42,293 nucleotides of DNA, from assembly GCA_028821265.1 (NCBI GenBank), contig JAPPGU010000006.1:1-42293 (forward strand), given 5' to 3'. Below are positions 33,716 through 41,797 of this stretch, piece by piece. Every line of letters starts with the position of its first letter. The stretch's first letter is position 1. A program made the translations under genes and the position numbers. The notes under the pieces are model-generated. The model was not told where the DNA came from. It saw nothing but the letters and a program-made list of their open reading frames with translations, and made no database searches. This DNA is from a bacterium. Lineage in GTDB: Bacteria > Actinomycetota > Acidimicrobiia > Spongiisociales > Spongiisociaceae.

Positions 33716-33736
33716 TGGGGGGTGGCCGCGGCCCTC

Positions 33737-34933
33737 CTACGTGAAGGCCTGGAATCCGGTGAGGGATTGGCCGAGGATCAGGGTATGGATCTCGTTGGTG
33801 CCCTCGTAGGTGATCACCGATTCCAGATTGTTCATGTGGCGCATTACCGGGTAGTCGAGGGTGATGCCGTTCGCTCCCAGCACGGAGCGGGCGGTCCGGG
33901 CGACATCCAGCGCCATCCGGACGTTGTCGAACTTGCCAAGAGACACGTGCTCGGAGCCGGCATGACCCCGATCCTTCATACGGCCGATATGGAGGGCGAG
34001 CAGCAGTCCCCGGTTCACAGAGACCATCATCTCCACCAGCTTGCGCTGGGTGAGTTGGAACGCGCCGATCGGCCGGCCGAACTGCTGCCTGGTGGTGGCG
34101 TAGTCGAGAGCCGCCTCGTAGCAGGAGCGGGCGGCGCCCATCACTCCCCAGACGATGCCGTACCGGGCTTCGGTCAGGCAGGACAGCGGGCCACGCATCG
34201 AGGACACGCCGGGCAGCGCCGCTTCTCTCGGAAGCCGTACGTCGTCGAGGGTCAGCTCGGAGGTATGGGAGGCCCTGAGTGAGAGCTTGCGCGGGATGTC
34301 GCGGGCTGCGAATCCTGGAGTATCGGTGGGGATGATGAACCCTCGCACTCCATCCTCGGCTCGGGCCCAGATGATGGCCACGTCCGCCACCGACCCGTTG
34401 GAGATCCAGGTCTTGGTGCCGTTGAGGATCCAATCCGGACCGTCTCGGCGTGCGGTCGTGCGCATCGAGGCGGCATCGGAGCCGGAATCGGGCTCCGTGA
34501 GGCCGAAACACCCCAGAACCTCGCCCGAAGCCATCCGTGGCAACCACTCCCGGCGTTGATCCTCCGACCCGTACTCCCGGATGGGGAACATGGCCAGCGA
34601 ACCCTGGACCGACACCATGCTGCGGAGTCCCGAGTCGCCCGCCTCGAGTTCGAGGCAGGTCAATCCGTACTCGACCGCGGACGCGCCCGGGCACCCGTAG
34701 CCGTCCAGGTGCATCCCCAGCAGGCCCAGCCCGCCCAGTTCGGTGGCCAGCTCCCTGGGCAGGATTCCCTCGACGAACCAGTCGCCGATCGACGGGAGTA
34801 CCCGGTCGCCCACCCACCGGCGAACCGTGTCCCTGAGCAGGCGTTCCTCAGGACCGAGGAGACGGTCCAAGCCGAGGAAGTCTTTCGGGTCGGGCGGGGC
34901 CGGCCGGTTGGCGGTTGACATGGTGGTGCTCAC
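33737..34933 (-). CDS. Acyl-CoA dehydrogenase, glutaryl-CoA dehydrogenase type
   Basis: 398 aa. FAD enzyme with CFGLTEPDSGSDAASMRT and WISNGSVADVAIIWA (FAD-binding strands), and catalytic E377 in VITYEGTNEIHTLILGQSLTG, the ending characteristic of glutaryl-CoA dehydrogenases, which oxidise and decarboxylate glutaryl-CoA to crotonyl-CoA in lysine/tryptophan breakdown. The start is GTG 34933 with AGGAAA upstream; ATG 34921 is an alternative. With the thiolase downstream, an acyl-CoA catabolic function fits. Confidence 0.9.
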   Translation of the reverse strand: MSTTMSTANRPAPPDPKDFLGLDRLLGPEERLLRDTVRRWVGDRVLPSIGDWFVEGILPRELATELGGLGLLGMHLDGYGCPGASAVEYGLTCLELEAGDSGLRSMVSVQGSLAMFPIREYGSEDQRREWLPRMASGEVLGCFGLTEPDSGSDAASMRTTARRDGPDWILNGTKTWISNGSVADVAIIWARAEDGVRGFIIPTDTPGFAARDIPRKLSLRASHTSELTLDDVRLPREAALPGVSSMRGPLSCLTEARYGIVWGVMGAARSCYEAALDYATTRQQFGRPIGAFQLTQRKLVEMMVSVNRGLLLALHIGRMKDRGHAGSEHVSLGKFDNVRMALDVARTARSVLGANGITLDYPVMRHMNNLESVITYEGTNEIHTLILGQSLTGFQAFT

Positions 34934-35135
34934 GGTTTCCTGAGGCGGCTACAAGTCTCATTGTGGCAGGCGGAGACTCGGGCGAAAGCAGGGTGCCTCC
35001 CATGTGACACGGTTCTCGGATCGGGGCCGGAACTCGCAGGCCGGCTGTGGGCATCGGGCGCCGCGAGCGTGTACCGTTCTGCGTTCCGGCAGTACCCGCG
35101 ATCGAGCCTAGGTTGGCTAGGCGGAGGAGTAGTCG

Positions 35136-36497
35136 ATGACCGTACCGACCAAGATCCTGCTCGACGAGTCGGACATCCCGACCCATTGGTACAACATCAT
35201 CCCCGATCTGCCGGCGCCGCCCCCTCCGGTGCTCCACCCCGGAACCCTCGAGCCGGTGGGCCCGGGTGACCTGGCGCCGCTGTTCCCGATGGACCTCATC
35301 CTGCAGGAGGTCTCGCAGGACAGCTACATCGAGATCCCGGAACCGGTCCGGGACATCTACCGCCTGTGGAGGCCCACCCCGCTGTACCGGGCGCACCGGC
35401 TGGAGAGGGAGATCGACACGCCGGCCCGCATCTACTACAAGTACGAGGGTGCCAGCCCGGCCGGATCCCACAAGCCGAACACGGCGGTCGCCCAGGCCTA
35501 CTACAACGCTCAAGCAGGTGTCAGGAAGCTGACCACGGAGACTGGCGCCGGCCAGTGGGGGAGCGCGCTCGCCCTGGCCTGCCGGATGTTCGGCCTCGAG
35601 TGCGAGGTCTGGCAGGTGGCGGCCTCGTTCGACCAGAAGCCCTACCGGGGCTCCATGATGCGCACGTGGGGAGCCACGATCCACTCCAGTCCCTCGGAGG
35701 TGACCAACGCCGGCCAGGCCATTCTCGCCAAGGATCCCCACAGCACCGGCAGTCTGGGCATCGCCATCTCCGAGGCTGTCGAGGTGGCGGCCACCAACGC
35801 GGACGTGAACTACTCGCTCGGCTCGGTGCTGAACCATGTGCTCCTGCACCAGACGGTGATCGGCCAGGAGGCCGCAGCCCAGCTTGCCAAGGTGGACGAG
35901 ACACCGGACGTGATCATCGGCTGCACCGGGGGCGGTTCCAACTTCTCGGGCCTGTCGTACCCGTTCATGCGGGAGAAGCTGGCCGGGAACATCAACCCCA
36001 CCATCCGGGCGGTGGAACCGGCGGCATGCCCCTCGATAACCAAGGGTGAGTACCGCTACGACTTCGGGGACGCCATCGGCATGACGCCGCTCATCAAGAT
36101 GCACACCCTGGGGCACGGGTTCGTACCGGATCCGATCCATGCGGGAGGGCTGCGGTATCACGGGATGTCACCGCTGGTCTCCCACATCGTCGAACTCGGG
36201 CTGATGGAGGCGGAAGCGATCGGCCAGGTGGAATGCTTCGAGGCCGCCCTGCAGTTCGCTCGGACGGAGGGGATCATCCCTGCCCCCGAACCGACCCACG
36301 CCATCGCGGGGGCGCTCCGGGAGGCCAATGAGTGCCGGGAGTCCGGTGAGGAGAAGGTGATCCTCATCGCACTGTGCGGCCACGGCCACTTCGACATGGC
36401 CGCCTACGACACGTTCCTGTCGGGCGAGCTGCACGACTACGAGTACCCGTCCGAGGCCATCGCGGCGGCGCTGGCGGAGGTGCCGGTGGTCGCCTGA
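35136..36497 (+). CDS. TrpB2-type tryptophan synthase beta-like protein
   Basis: A 453-aa PLP enzyme. [17 protein letters not shown] carries the PLP lysine (K113), [20 protein letters not shown] is the indole/serine site, and [11 protein letters not shown] binds the phosphate. The length, the long N-terminal part with [13 protein letters not shown] and the sequence around the lysine mark the TrpB2 branch, which acts without a TrpA partner on serine plus indole. No trpA lies nearby, in line with this. It is a single gene with its own upstream gap of 200 nt. Confidence 0.92.
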   Translation: MTVPTKILLDESDIPTHWYNIIPDLPAPPPPVLHPGTLEPVGPGDLAPLFPMDLILQEVSQDSYIEIPEPVRDIYRLWRPTPLYRAHRLEREIDTPARIYYKYEGASPAGSHKPNTAVAQAYYNAQAGVRKLTTETGAGQWGSALALACRMFGLECEVWQVAASFDQKPYRGSMMRTWGATIHSSPSEVTNAGQAILAKDPHSTGSLGIAISEAVEVAATNADVNYSLGSVLNHVLLHQTVIGQEAAAQLAKVDETPDVIIGCTGGGSNFSGLSYPFMREKLAGNINPTIRAVEPAACPSITKGEYRYDFGDAIGMTPLIKMHTLGHGFVPDPIHAGGLRYHGMSPLVSHIVELGLMEAEAIGQVECFEAALQFARTEGIIPAPEPTHAIAGALREANECRESGEEKVILIALCGHGHFDMAAYDTFLSGELHDYEYPSEAIAAALAEVPVVA

Positions 36498-36504
36498 TGC
36501 TGTC

Positions 36505-36542
36505 CGGTCCGGCCGTCCGGGCTTTCTCCCGCGGCCGGACCG
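36505..36542. terminator. Hairpin between convergent trpB2 and radical SAM genes
   Basis: CGGTCCGGCCG (36505-36515) and CGGCCGGACCG (36532-36542) form a perfect 11-bp stem with a 16-nt loop, 8 nt after the trpB2 stop and 11 nt before the end of the facing gene. It could serve both directions. Confidence 0.65.
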
Positions 36543-36552
36543 CGGTGCTCGA

Positions 36553-37566
36553 TCAGGCGAACAGGGCGAGTTGGGGGTCGGGTTGTTTCCGGGGTGTCGC
36601 ATCGCGGGGCGGCCGGCGTTCCCCGCCCGGAGCGCCGTGGGCACTCTTCGCGCGCCCGATCGTGCCCCCGAGACGCCGGCGCATGGCCGGCGGAGCGTAG
36701 GACCTGGTTCCGTAGGTGTGCCGGTAGAACCGTGACAAGTGGGGGTAGTCCTGGTCTATCCACCCCAGCACGTGGTCCTTGAGCGGTCCCCGTACATGCA
36801 GGTATCCGCCCATGATGAACCGGGCCCCGGCCTCGGCGGCTCCCCTGACCAGCTCCTCCACCTGCTTCGGATGGTCGGAGATTCCGGGAAGGATGGGCAT
36901 CATGAGCACGCCCGAGGAGATGCCCGCCTCGTTGAGCCGCCGGACCGCGTCGAGACGCTTGCGGGGGTGGGCCGTTCCCGGTTCCGAGCGTGACCAGGCA
37001 TCGGTGTCGAGGGTCCCGATCGAGAAGTTGACGCTGATCTCGGCGGTCTCAGCAGCCCGGGTCAGGACGTCCAGGTCCCGGAGCACCAGAGGCGACTTGG
37101 TGAGGATCGAGAACGGGTTACCCCGCTCGGCGAGTATCTCGATGATCTGGCGGGTCAGCTTGTACTTGCCCTCGGCCGCCTGGTAGGGGTCGGTGTTGGT
37201 GCCCATCGCGATCGGATGGCCCGCCCAGCGCTGCGGGGCGGTCTCGTGGCGCAGGACCTCGGGTGCGTTGATCTTGACCACGATCTTGGTGTCGAAGTCG
37301 CGCCCGATGCCGAGGCCTAGATAATCGTGGGTGGGTCGGGCGAAGCAGTAGGTGCATGCGTGGCTGCAACCGCGGTAGGCGTTGATGGTGTATTCGAAGG
37401 GCAACGCGGACGATTGAGGTATCCGGTTGATGATGGTGCGCGACTCCACGTGGAGGAACTCGAGTCCCGTGTAGGCACCCCGACCGATCCGCCGCTCGAC
37501 CACCGCGTCGAACAGCGCACTCTTGTTGCCGGGCGCGTCGGTCGTGGTCCAGCGAAGTTCTGCCAT
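36553..37566 (-). CDS. Rv2578c-family radical SAM protein
   Basis: About 337 aa from ATG 37566 (ATG 37593 falls inside the SOS box). The 4Fe-4S cluster motif is YRGCSHACTYCFARPTH (C67, C71, C74). NPFSILTKSPLVLRDLD, SIGTLD and GVLMMPILPGISDHP fit the SPL-like radical SAM group, related to spore photoproduct lyase. Its mycobacterial relative Rv2578c has no settled role. Promoter: TATACT -10 at 37582-37577 (minus strand), next to a perfect LexA box. This points to a DNA damage function. Confidence 0.9.
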   Translation of the reverse strand: MAELRWTTTDAPGNKSALFDAVVERRIGRGAYTGLEFLHVESRTIINRIPQSSALPFEYTINAYRGCSHACTYCFARPTHDYLGLGIGRDFDTKIVVKINAPEVLRHETAPQRWAGHPIAMGTNTDPYQAAEGKYKLTRQIIEILAERGNPFSILTKSPLVLRDLDVLTRAAETAEISVNFSIGTLDTDAWSRSEPGTAHPRKRLDAVRRLNEAGISSGVLMMPILPGISDHPKQVEELVRGAAEAGARFIMGGYLHVRGPLKDHVLGWIDQDYPHLSRFYRHTYGTRSYAPPAMRRRLGGTIGRAKSAHGAPGGERRPPRDATPRKQPDPQLALFA

Positions 37567-37584
37567 GGACCAAGGCAGTATAGA

Positions 37585-37598
37585 CGAACACATGTTCG
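37585..37598 (-). promoter_or_regulatory. Perfect LexA (SOS) box before the radical SAM gene
   Basis: CGAACACATGTTCG matches CGAAC-N4-GTTCG exactly. It sits 2 nt upstream of the -10 TATACT of the radical SAM gene, so LexA would block its transcription. The next gene on that side, hicB, ends 49 nt away, so the box belongs to the radical SAM gene. Confidence 0.82.
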
Positions 37599-37646
37599 CT
37601 AGGAGGGTTCTGAAAGATGTCCAGTTGGCCCGCAGACCGGCTTCCG

Positions 37647-37865
37647 CTACACGGCTGGTCGGACCAACTCGGTGGGAGTGGGAGGCTGCTCGCCGGCGGC
37701 TTGCACATCAATGGCGACCTCGTCGACCAGCCGACGGATTCCGGCCATTGCCTCGTCGATTGTTGGCGCCAACCAGGAAAGCGACGGGAACTCATTGCAG
37801 AGACCGACGTGCTCCCCGTCTTCTGGAGACCAGATCACCCGGTATGTGTAGAGGTCAGTAGCCAT
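37647..37865 (-). CDS. hicB: HicB-type antitoxin
   Basis: A 72-aa protein: YTYRVIWSPEDGEHVGLCNEFPSLSWLAPTIDEAMAGIRRLVDE, the partly degraded RNase H-like fold of HicB antitoxins, with a short C-terminal tail. No DNA-binding domain can be seen. It overlaps the end of hicA by 11 nt and follows it, the usual order. It would bind and block HicA. Confidence 0.75.
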   Translation of the reverse strand: MATDLYTYRVIWSPEDGEHVGLCNEFPSLSWLAPTIDEAMAGIRRLVDEVAIDVQAAGEQPPTPTELVRPAV

Positions 37866-38106
37866 GCTCCTGCAACTTTCTGATTGCCTTCAGGACCTGC
37901 CGCACCTGGTATGCCTTCGCCATGCCTTGGCTGTCTTGTATGTTCACCCGCGGATCTCCCGGCCACGGTGTGCGGTATACCCGATGGCTGCCGCCGGTCT
38001 GCCGTGATGGTCCGAAATGCTCGTCACACACCTCGGCAAGGTCGGCGAACCGGACACCCGTCGGGTTCTTGCGCATGGCCTTGAGAATCGCCGCTGTGGT
38101 TCCCAT
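37855..38106 (-). CDS. hicA: HicA-type mRNA interferase toxin
   Basis: About 83 aa from ATG 38106 (a TTG at 38142 would give 95). The dsRBD-like fold with catalytic His is suggested by QTGGSHRVYRTPWPGDPRVNIQ and the following helix GMAKAYQVRQVLKAIRKL. It is somewhat longer than a classical HicA. It is first in a two-gene operon with hicB. The lower G+C suggests acquisition by transfer. Confidence 0.72.
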   Translation of the reverse strand: MGTTAAILKAMRKNPTGVRFADLAEVCDEHFGPSRQTGGSHRVYRTPWPGDPRVNIQDSQGMAKAYQVRQVLKAIRKLQEHGY

Positions 38107-38333
38107 ACCATAGTGACTACCTTCAACGATGCTTAGAGTCAAGAGGCCTGTTTCGAGAGGTTCCAGCGAGTCACCTCTCTTTCGGTCGCCTCGATGAGTG
38201 GCGCGATGCAGGCGGTGGGGGTGACGCGTTACCTCGGCGGCGGCCTCCGGACTGGATCGGAGCGCCTGGAGGATGGCCGTGAGCCCGGCGAATCCGGGTA
38301 ACGTCGGAGCATCGAGTACGCGGACCGGGACGG

Positions 38334-39980
38334 ATGATGCCTGATCGCCCTACGCACTCCTTTGCCCTTGGAAGCCTGACCAACCGGGTTCACGACCGGT
38401 TGGCCGCATGGGCAGAACAGAACTACGCGGTGCGGATGTGGGACAGGGATCACACCCTGTGGTCCGCTGAGGACATACCTGACCTTGCCAACCGGCTGGG
38501 GTGGCTCCGGCTGCCCTACGAGACTAAGCAGCTGCCCGCTATCAGGGCCTTCGCCGAGGAAGCGCGCGCCGGAGCCGACCGGGTGGTGCTGCTCGGGATG
38601 GGCGGGTCGAGCATGGCGCCGGCGGTGTTCGCCAACACGTTCGGGAGCGCCTCCGGCCATCCCTTGCTGACCGTCCTGGACAGCACCCACCCCGAGGCCG
38701 TGCGGGCGGTGTCCGCCGTTGTCGATCCGTCCCGGACCCTGTTCCTGGTGGCCTCCAAGTCGGGAGGCACCATCGAGACGCTGTCACTGTTCCGCCACTT
38801 CTGGGGTGTGGTGTCGGGCGTCCATGATCGCCCGGGCGACCGGTTCGTGGCCCTGACCGATCCGGGTTCGGGCCTGGAGGCTCTGGCCCGCGAGCGGCGA
38901 TTCCGCCGGGTCTTCGCCACGCCGCCCGAGGTCGGCGGGCGCTACTCGGCGCTCACGCCGTTCGGTCTGGTTCCGGCTGCCCTGATCGGCATGGACATCG
39001 AGAGCCTTCAGGCGAAGGCGAGCGTCATGGCCGTCGAGTGCGGGCCGGACCGCCCGGTGGCCGCGAACCCGGGACTCCGGCTGGGCGCGGTCATGGGTGA
39101 GTCGGCGCTGGCCGGCCGGGACAAGCTCACGTACGTCTGCTCACCCGCGATAGCCGGTTTCGGAGCCTGGGTCGAGCAGCTGGTAGCGGAGAGCACCGGT
39201 AAGAACGGCACCGGGATTGTCCCGGTGGCGGGTGAGCCTCTGGGAGATCCGGCGAGCTACGGGCAGGATCGCCTGTTCGTCTTCATGGCGCTCGAAGGAG
39301 ATCGGCCATCCGAGTGGGAGGTGGCCCAAGCCGGGTTGCGCCGGCGCGGCCATCCGGTGGTCGAGGTAAACCTCCATCACCTGGACGAGTTGGGGGCGGA
39401 GATGTTCCGCAGCGAGATGGCGGTGGCGTCCGCCGGATCCATCCTCGGGATCAACCCCTTCGACCAGCCCGATGTCCAGGTGGCCAAGGACCTGGCTCGC
39501 CAGGCCATGTCGCCGGAAGGCTTGGAGGGCAGCGTCGAGGAGACATCCAGCGACTCCCCCCGGCTAGCGGGTGCGCTGCGGGCCTGGGCGGCGACGATCG
39601 AGCCGGGTGACTACGTCGGAATACACGCGTACCTTCCCATGGGCGGTCCGGCCGCGCCCGTTCTGGACTCGCTCGTGCCGCTTCTACGGGATCGGCTTCG
39701 GGTGCCGGTCACGCTCGGCTACGGACCCCGGTTCCTCCACTCCACCGGCCAGCTCCACAAGGGCGGCGCCAACAACGGGGTGTTCCTCCAGCTGGTGGAT
39801 TCCCCGGGTCCCGACATCGATGTTCCGGAGGCGGACTTCAGCTTCGGGGAGTTGCTCGAAGGTCAGGCGGCCGGCGACTACCAGGCCTTGACCGGCCGGG
39901 ACCGCCGGGTGCTGCGGGTCCGGCTCGCCGGTGATCCCCGCTCCGCGGTCGAGACGGTCGCGGGCTTGCTTGGAGGGTAG
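38334..39980 (+). CDS. pgi: Glucose-6-phosphate isomerase of the transaldolase-fusion type
   Basis: 548 aa. RVVLLGMGGSSMAPAVF and LVASKSGGTIETLS are the sugar-phosphate binding segments; RFLHSTGQLHKGGANNGVFLQL is the catalytic His/Lys end. This sequence type matches the isomerase half of the transaldolase-PGI fusions of actinobacteria and cyanobacteria rather than ordinary Pgi, but here it is alone and no transaldolase lies upstream. It interconverts glucose-6-P and fructose-6-P. It is 6 nt from zwf, so the two form an operon feeding the pentose phosphate pathway. Confidence 0.85.
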   Translation: MMPDRPTHSFALGSLTNRVHDRLAAWAEQNYAVRMWDRDHTLWSAEDIPDLANRLGWLRLPYETKQLPAIRAFAEEARAGADRVVLLGMGGSSMAPAVFANTFGSASGHPLLTVLDSTHPEAVRAVSAVVDPSRTLFLVASKSGGTIETLSLFRHFWGVVSGVHDRPGDRFVALTDPGSGLEALARERRFRRVFATPPEVGGRYSALTPFGLVPAALIGMDIESLQAKASVMAVECGPDRPVAANPGLRLGAVMGESALAGRDKLTYVCSPAIAGFGAWVEQLVAESTGKNGTGIVPVAGEPLGDPASYGQDRLFVFMALEGDRPSEWEVAQAGLRRRGHPVVEVNLHHLDELGAEMFRSEMAVASAGSILGINPFDQPDVQVAKDLARQAMSPEGLEGSVEETSSDSPRLAGALRAWAATIEPGDYVGIHAYLPMGGPAAPVLDSLVPLLRDRLRVPVTLGYGPRFLHSTGQLHKGGANNGVFLQLVDSPGPDIDVPEADFSFGELLEGQAAGDYQALTGRDRRVLRVRLAGDPRSAVETVAGLLGG

Positions 39981-39986
39981 GTAGCC

Positions 39987-41495
39987 GTGGAATCACTGCC
40001 GACGATCGGGTCCGGAGCGGTCGACCGGCACTTGCTGGTGGTGTTCGGCGCCACCGGAGACCTGTATCACCAGAAGCTGGCGCCGGCCCTCTATCACCTG
40101 GTCCGCCAGTACGGGTTGGTCGATCGGTGCCTCATCCTCGGCGTCGCCCGTGCGGCGCTCGGCGACCAGGAGTTCCGGGCCCACTCCCGCGACGCCATCG
40201 AGAAGGCCTCACCCGGCCAGATGCCGCTGGACACCCCCGGCGCGGGTCCGGCCGACTGGTGTGAAGCGGTGATGCACTACCACCAGCTCGGAGCGGACGG
40301 ATATGACGGGTTGAGGCGCCGCATCGAAGCCCTCGAGCGAGACCACGGTCTGCCGGGCAACCGCATCTTCTACCTGGCCCTACCCCCGGCGGCTTTCGGC
40401 CCCACCGTGAGGGGCCTGGGCGCATCGGGCCTGGCCGGCGGTGAGGGCTGGACCCGTCTTGTCGTGGAGAAGCCTTTCGGTGTCGACCTGGATTCCGCAG
40501 TGGCGCTGAACTCCGTCCTCCACGAGACCTTCGACGAGAGCCGGATCTACCGGATCGACCACTACCTCGGCAAGGCCACGGTCCAGAACCTTCTGGTGTT
40601 CCGGTTCGCCAACCCTCTGTTCGAGTCGGTCTGGAATCGTGATCGGATCTCCAATGTACAGATCACCGTCGCCGAGGATCTCGGCATCGGATCGAGGGCG
40701 GGCTACTACGACCGGTCCGGGGCTCTCCGCGACATGGTCCAGAACCACCTCACCCAGGTCCTGAGCCTCGTGGCGATGGAGCCGCCGGTGTCGTTCGACG
40801 CCGAGGCGATCCGCGACGAGAAGGTGAAGGTGCTGCAGTCGATCCGGACCCTCACACACGACGACGTGGTGCTGGGCCAGTACGCGGCCGGCAGGATCAG
40901 CGGACGCAGGGTTCGCGGCTACCGGGACGAGCCGGGGGTGGGCGAGGAGTCGGGTACCGCCAGCTATGCGGCGCTGCGGGTTTTCGTCGACAGCTGGCGC
41001 TGGCACGGGGTGCCCTTCTACCTGCGGACCGGGAAGCGACTGGCGACCCGCCTGACCCAGGTGGCGGTCACATTCCGCGAGCCGCCGGTGCCGCTCTTCA
41101 AGTCCTTCGACCGGAGCCGCCACCAGGGAAACGTCCTCTTCGTCCGCCTCCAACCTCACGAGGGCTTCGAACTGCTGTTCGATGTCCAGGTACCGGGCGA
41201 CCATCCCGAGCTGGCCACCAAGCCGCTGTCGTTCGCCTACGAGGAGGCGTTCGGCGACCTTCCCGACGCCTACGAGACCTTGCTGTACGACGTCATGTGC
41301 GGCGACCGCACCCTGTTCGTCCGATCCGACGAAGTCGAGCAGGCGTGGCGGCTCTACACGCCGTTGCTCGAGGCGGATCTCTCGCCCGCCCCCTACCCGG
41401 CGGGCTCGTGGGGTCCCCGGGAAGCCGACGCCCTGCTGTCGGTCCGAGCCGATAGTTGGCGGGTGCGGCTCCCCAACGGTGATGATCCGGCGTAG
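39987..41495 (+). CDS. zwf: Glucose-6-phosphate dehydrogenase
   Basis: 502 aa. VVFGATGDLYHQKLAPALYHL is the NADP loop, RIDHYLGKATVQN is the substrate site with catalytic His, and VPFYLRTGKRL and FDVQVPGDHPELATKPL are usual. It oxidises glucose-6-P to the lactone and makes NADPH. GTG 39987 is preceded by GGAGG. The normal arginine/lysine in GDLxxRKL is replaced by a YHQK stretch. Confidence 0.95.
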   Translation: MESLPTIGSGAVDRHLLVVFGATGDLYHQKLAPALYHLVRQYGLVDRCLILGVARAALGDQEFRAHSRDAIEKASPGQMPLDTPGAGPADWCEAVMHYHQLGADGYDGLRRRIEALERDHGLPGNRIFYLALPPAAFGPTVRGLGASGLAGGEGWTRLVVEKPFGVDLDSAVALNSVLHETFDESRIYRIDHYLGKATVQNLLVFRFANPLFESVWNRDRISNVQITVAEDLGIGSRAGYYDRSGALRDMVQNHLTQVLSLVAMEPPVSFDAEAIRDEKVKVLQSIRTLTHDDVVLGQYAAGRISGRRVRGYRDEPGVGEESGTASYAALRVFVDSWRWHGVPFYLRTGKRLATRLTQVAVTFREPPVPLFKSFDRSRHQGNVLFVRLQPHEGFELLFDVQVPGDHPELATKPLSFAYEEAFGDLPDAYETLLYDVMCGDRTLFVRSDEVEQAWRLYTPLLEADLSPAPYPAGSWGPREADALLSVRADSWRVRLPNGDDPA

Positions 41496-41531
41496 GGCAC
41501 CGGGGGCTGGTCGCTCCACCTGGGGTTCTTC

Positions 41532-41537
41532 TACAAT
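41532..41537 (+). promoter_or_regulatory. -10 element of the tRNA-Val promoter
   Basis: TACAAT, 12 nt before the 5' end of tRNA-Val. No good -35 is seen. Confidence 0.4.
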
Positions 41538-41549
41538 GCAGCGTTCCCA

Positions 41550-41623
41550 GGGCGTTTAGCTCAGCTTGGGAGAGCGCTTCCCTTACAAGGAAGAGGTCGG
41601 CGGTTCGAGCCCGTCAACGCCCA
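41550..41623 (+). tRNA. tRNA-Val (anticodon TAC)
   Basis: 74 nt. Acceptor GGGCGTT pairs with AACGCCC, D-arm GCTC...GAGC, anticodon stem CTTCC/GGAAG around the loop CTTACAA, T-arm GGCGG TTCGAGC CCGTC, discriminator A. CCA is not encoded. The 3' end is the likely attachment site of the integrase element that starts 174 nt downstream. Confidence 0.96.
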
Positions 41624-41797
41624 CAGTGGTTTCATAGGGATTCACAAGATACCTCAAACCGCCATTTACCAGGGCTTTTGGTCCCTAAACCCAGGCCCCA
41701 CGGTTGCAGAGGCACCCGTCTTGTTTCACATAATTCCACCGATTATGTAACATCATAAGTAACATCATACCGACTAGCTCTACATGCGAGGGTGAAA
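41624..41797. other. Left end of a putative integrative element: AT-rich with repeats
   Basis: Between tRNA-Val and the integrase gene. It holds two direct repeats GTAACATCAT (41747-41756 and 41759-41768, 12-bp period) and an inverted repeat ACATAAT/ATTATGT (41728-41734 and 41742-41748). Arm-type integrase binding sites near attL look like this. Base composition is clearly more AT-rich than before the tRNA. Confidence 0.5.

Noticed and set aside
31187-34817. Long minus-strand frames over the thiolase and acyl-CoA dehydrogenase genes (429 and 532 codons)
   Set aside because: They are other-frame shadows of well-matched enzymes, very rich in Arg/Gly/Pro, with no motifs.
30139-36497. A tryptophan operon linking trpG and the TrpB-like gene
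   Set aside because: The genes are 4.4 kb apart, on opposite strands, with unrelated genes between, and the beta subunit is TrpB2.
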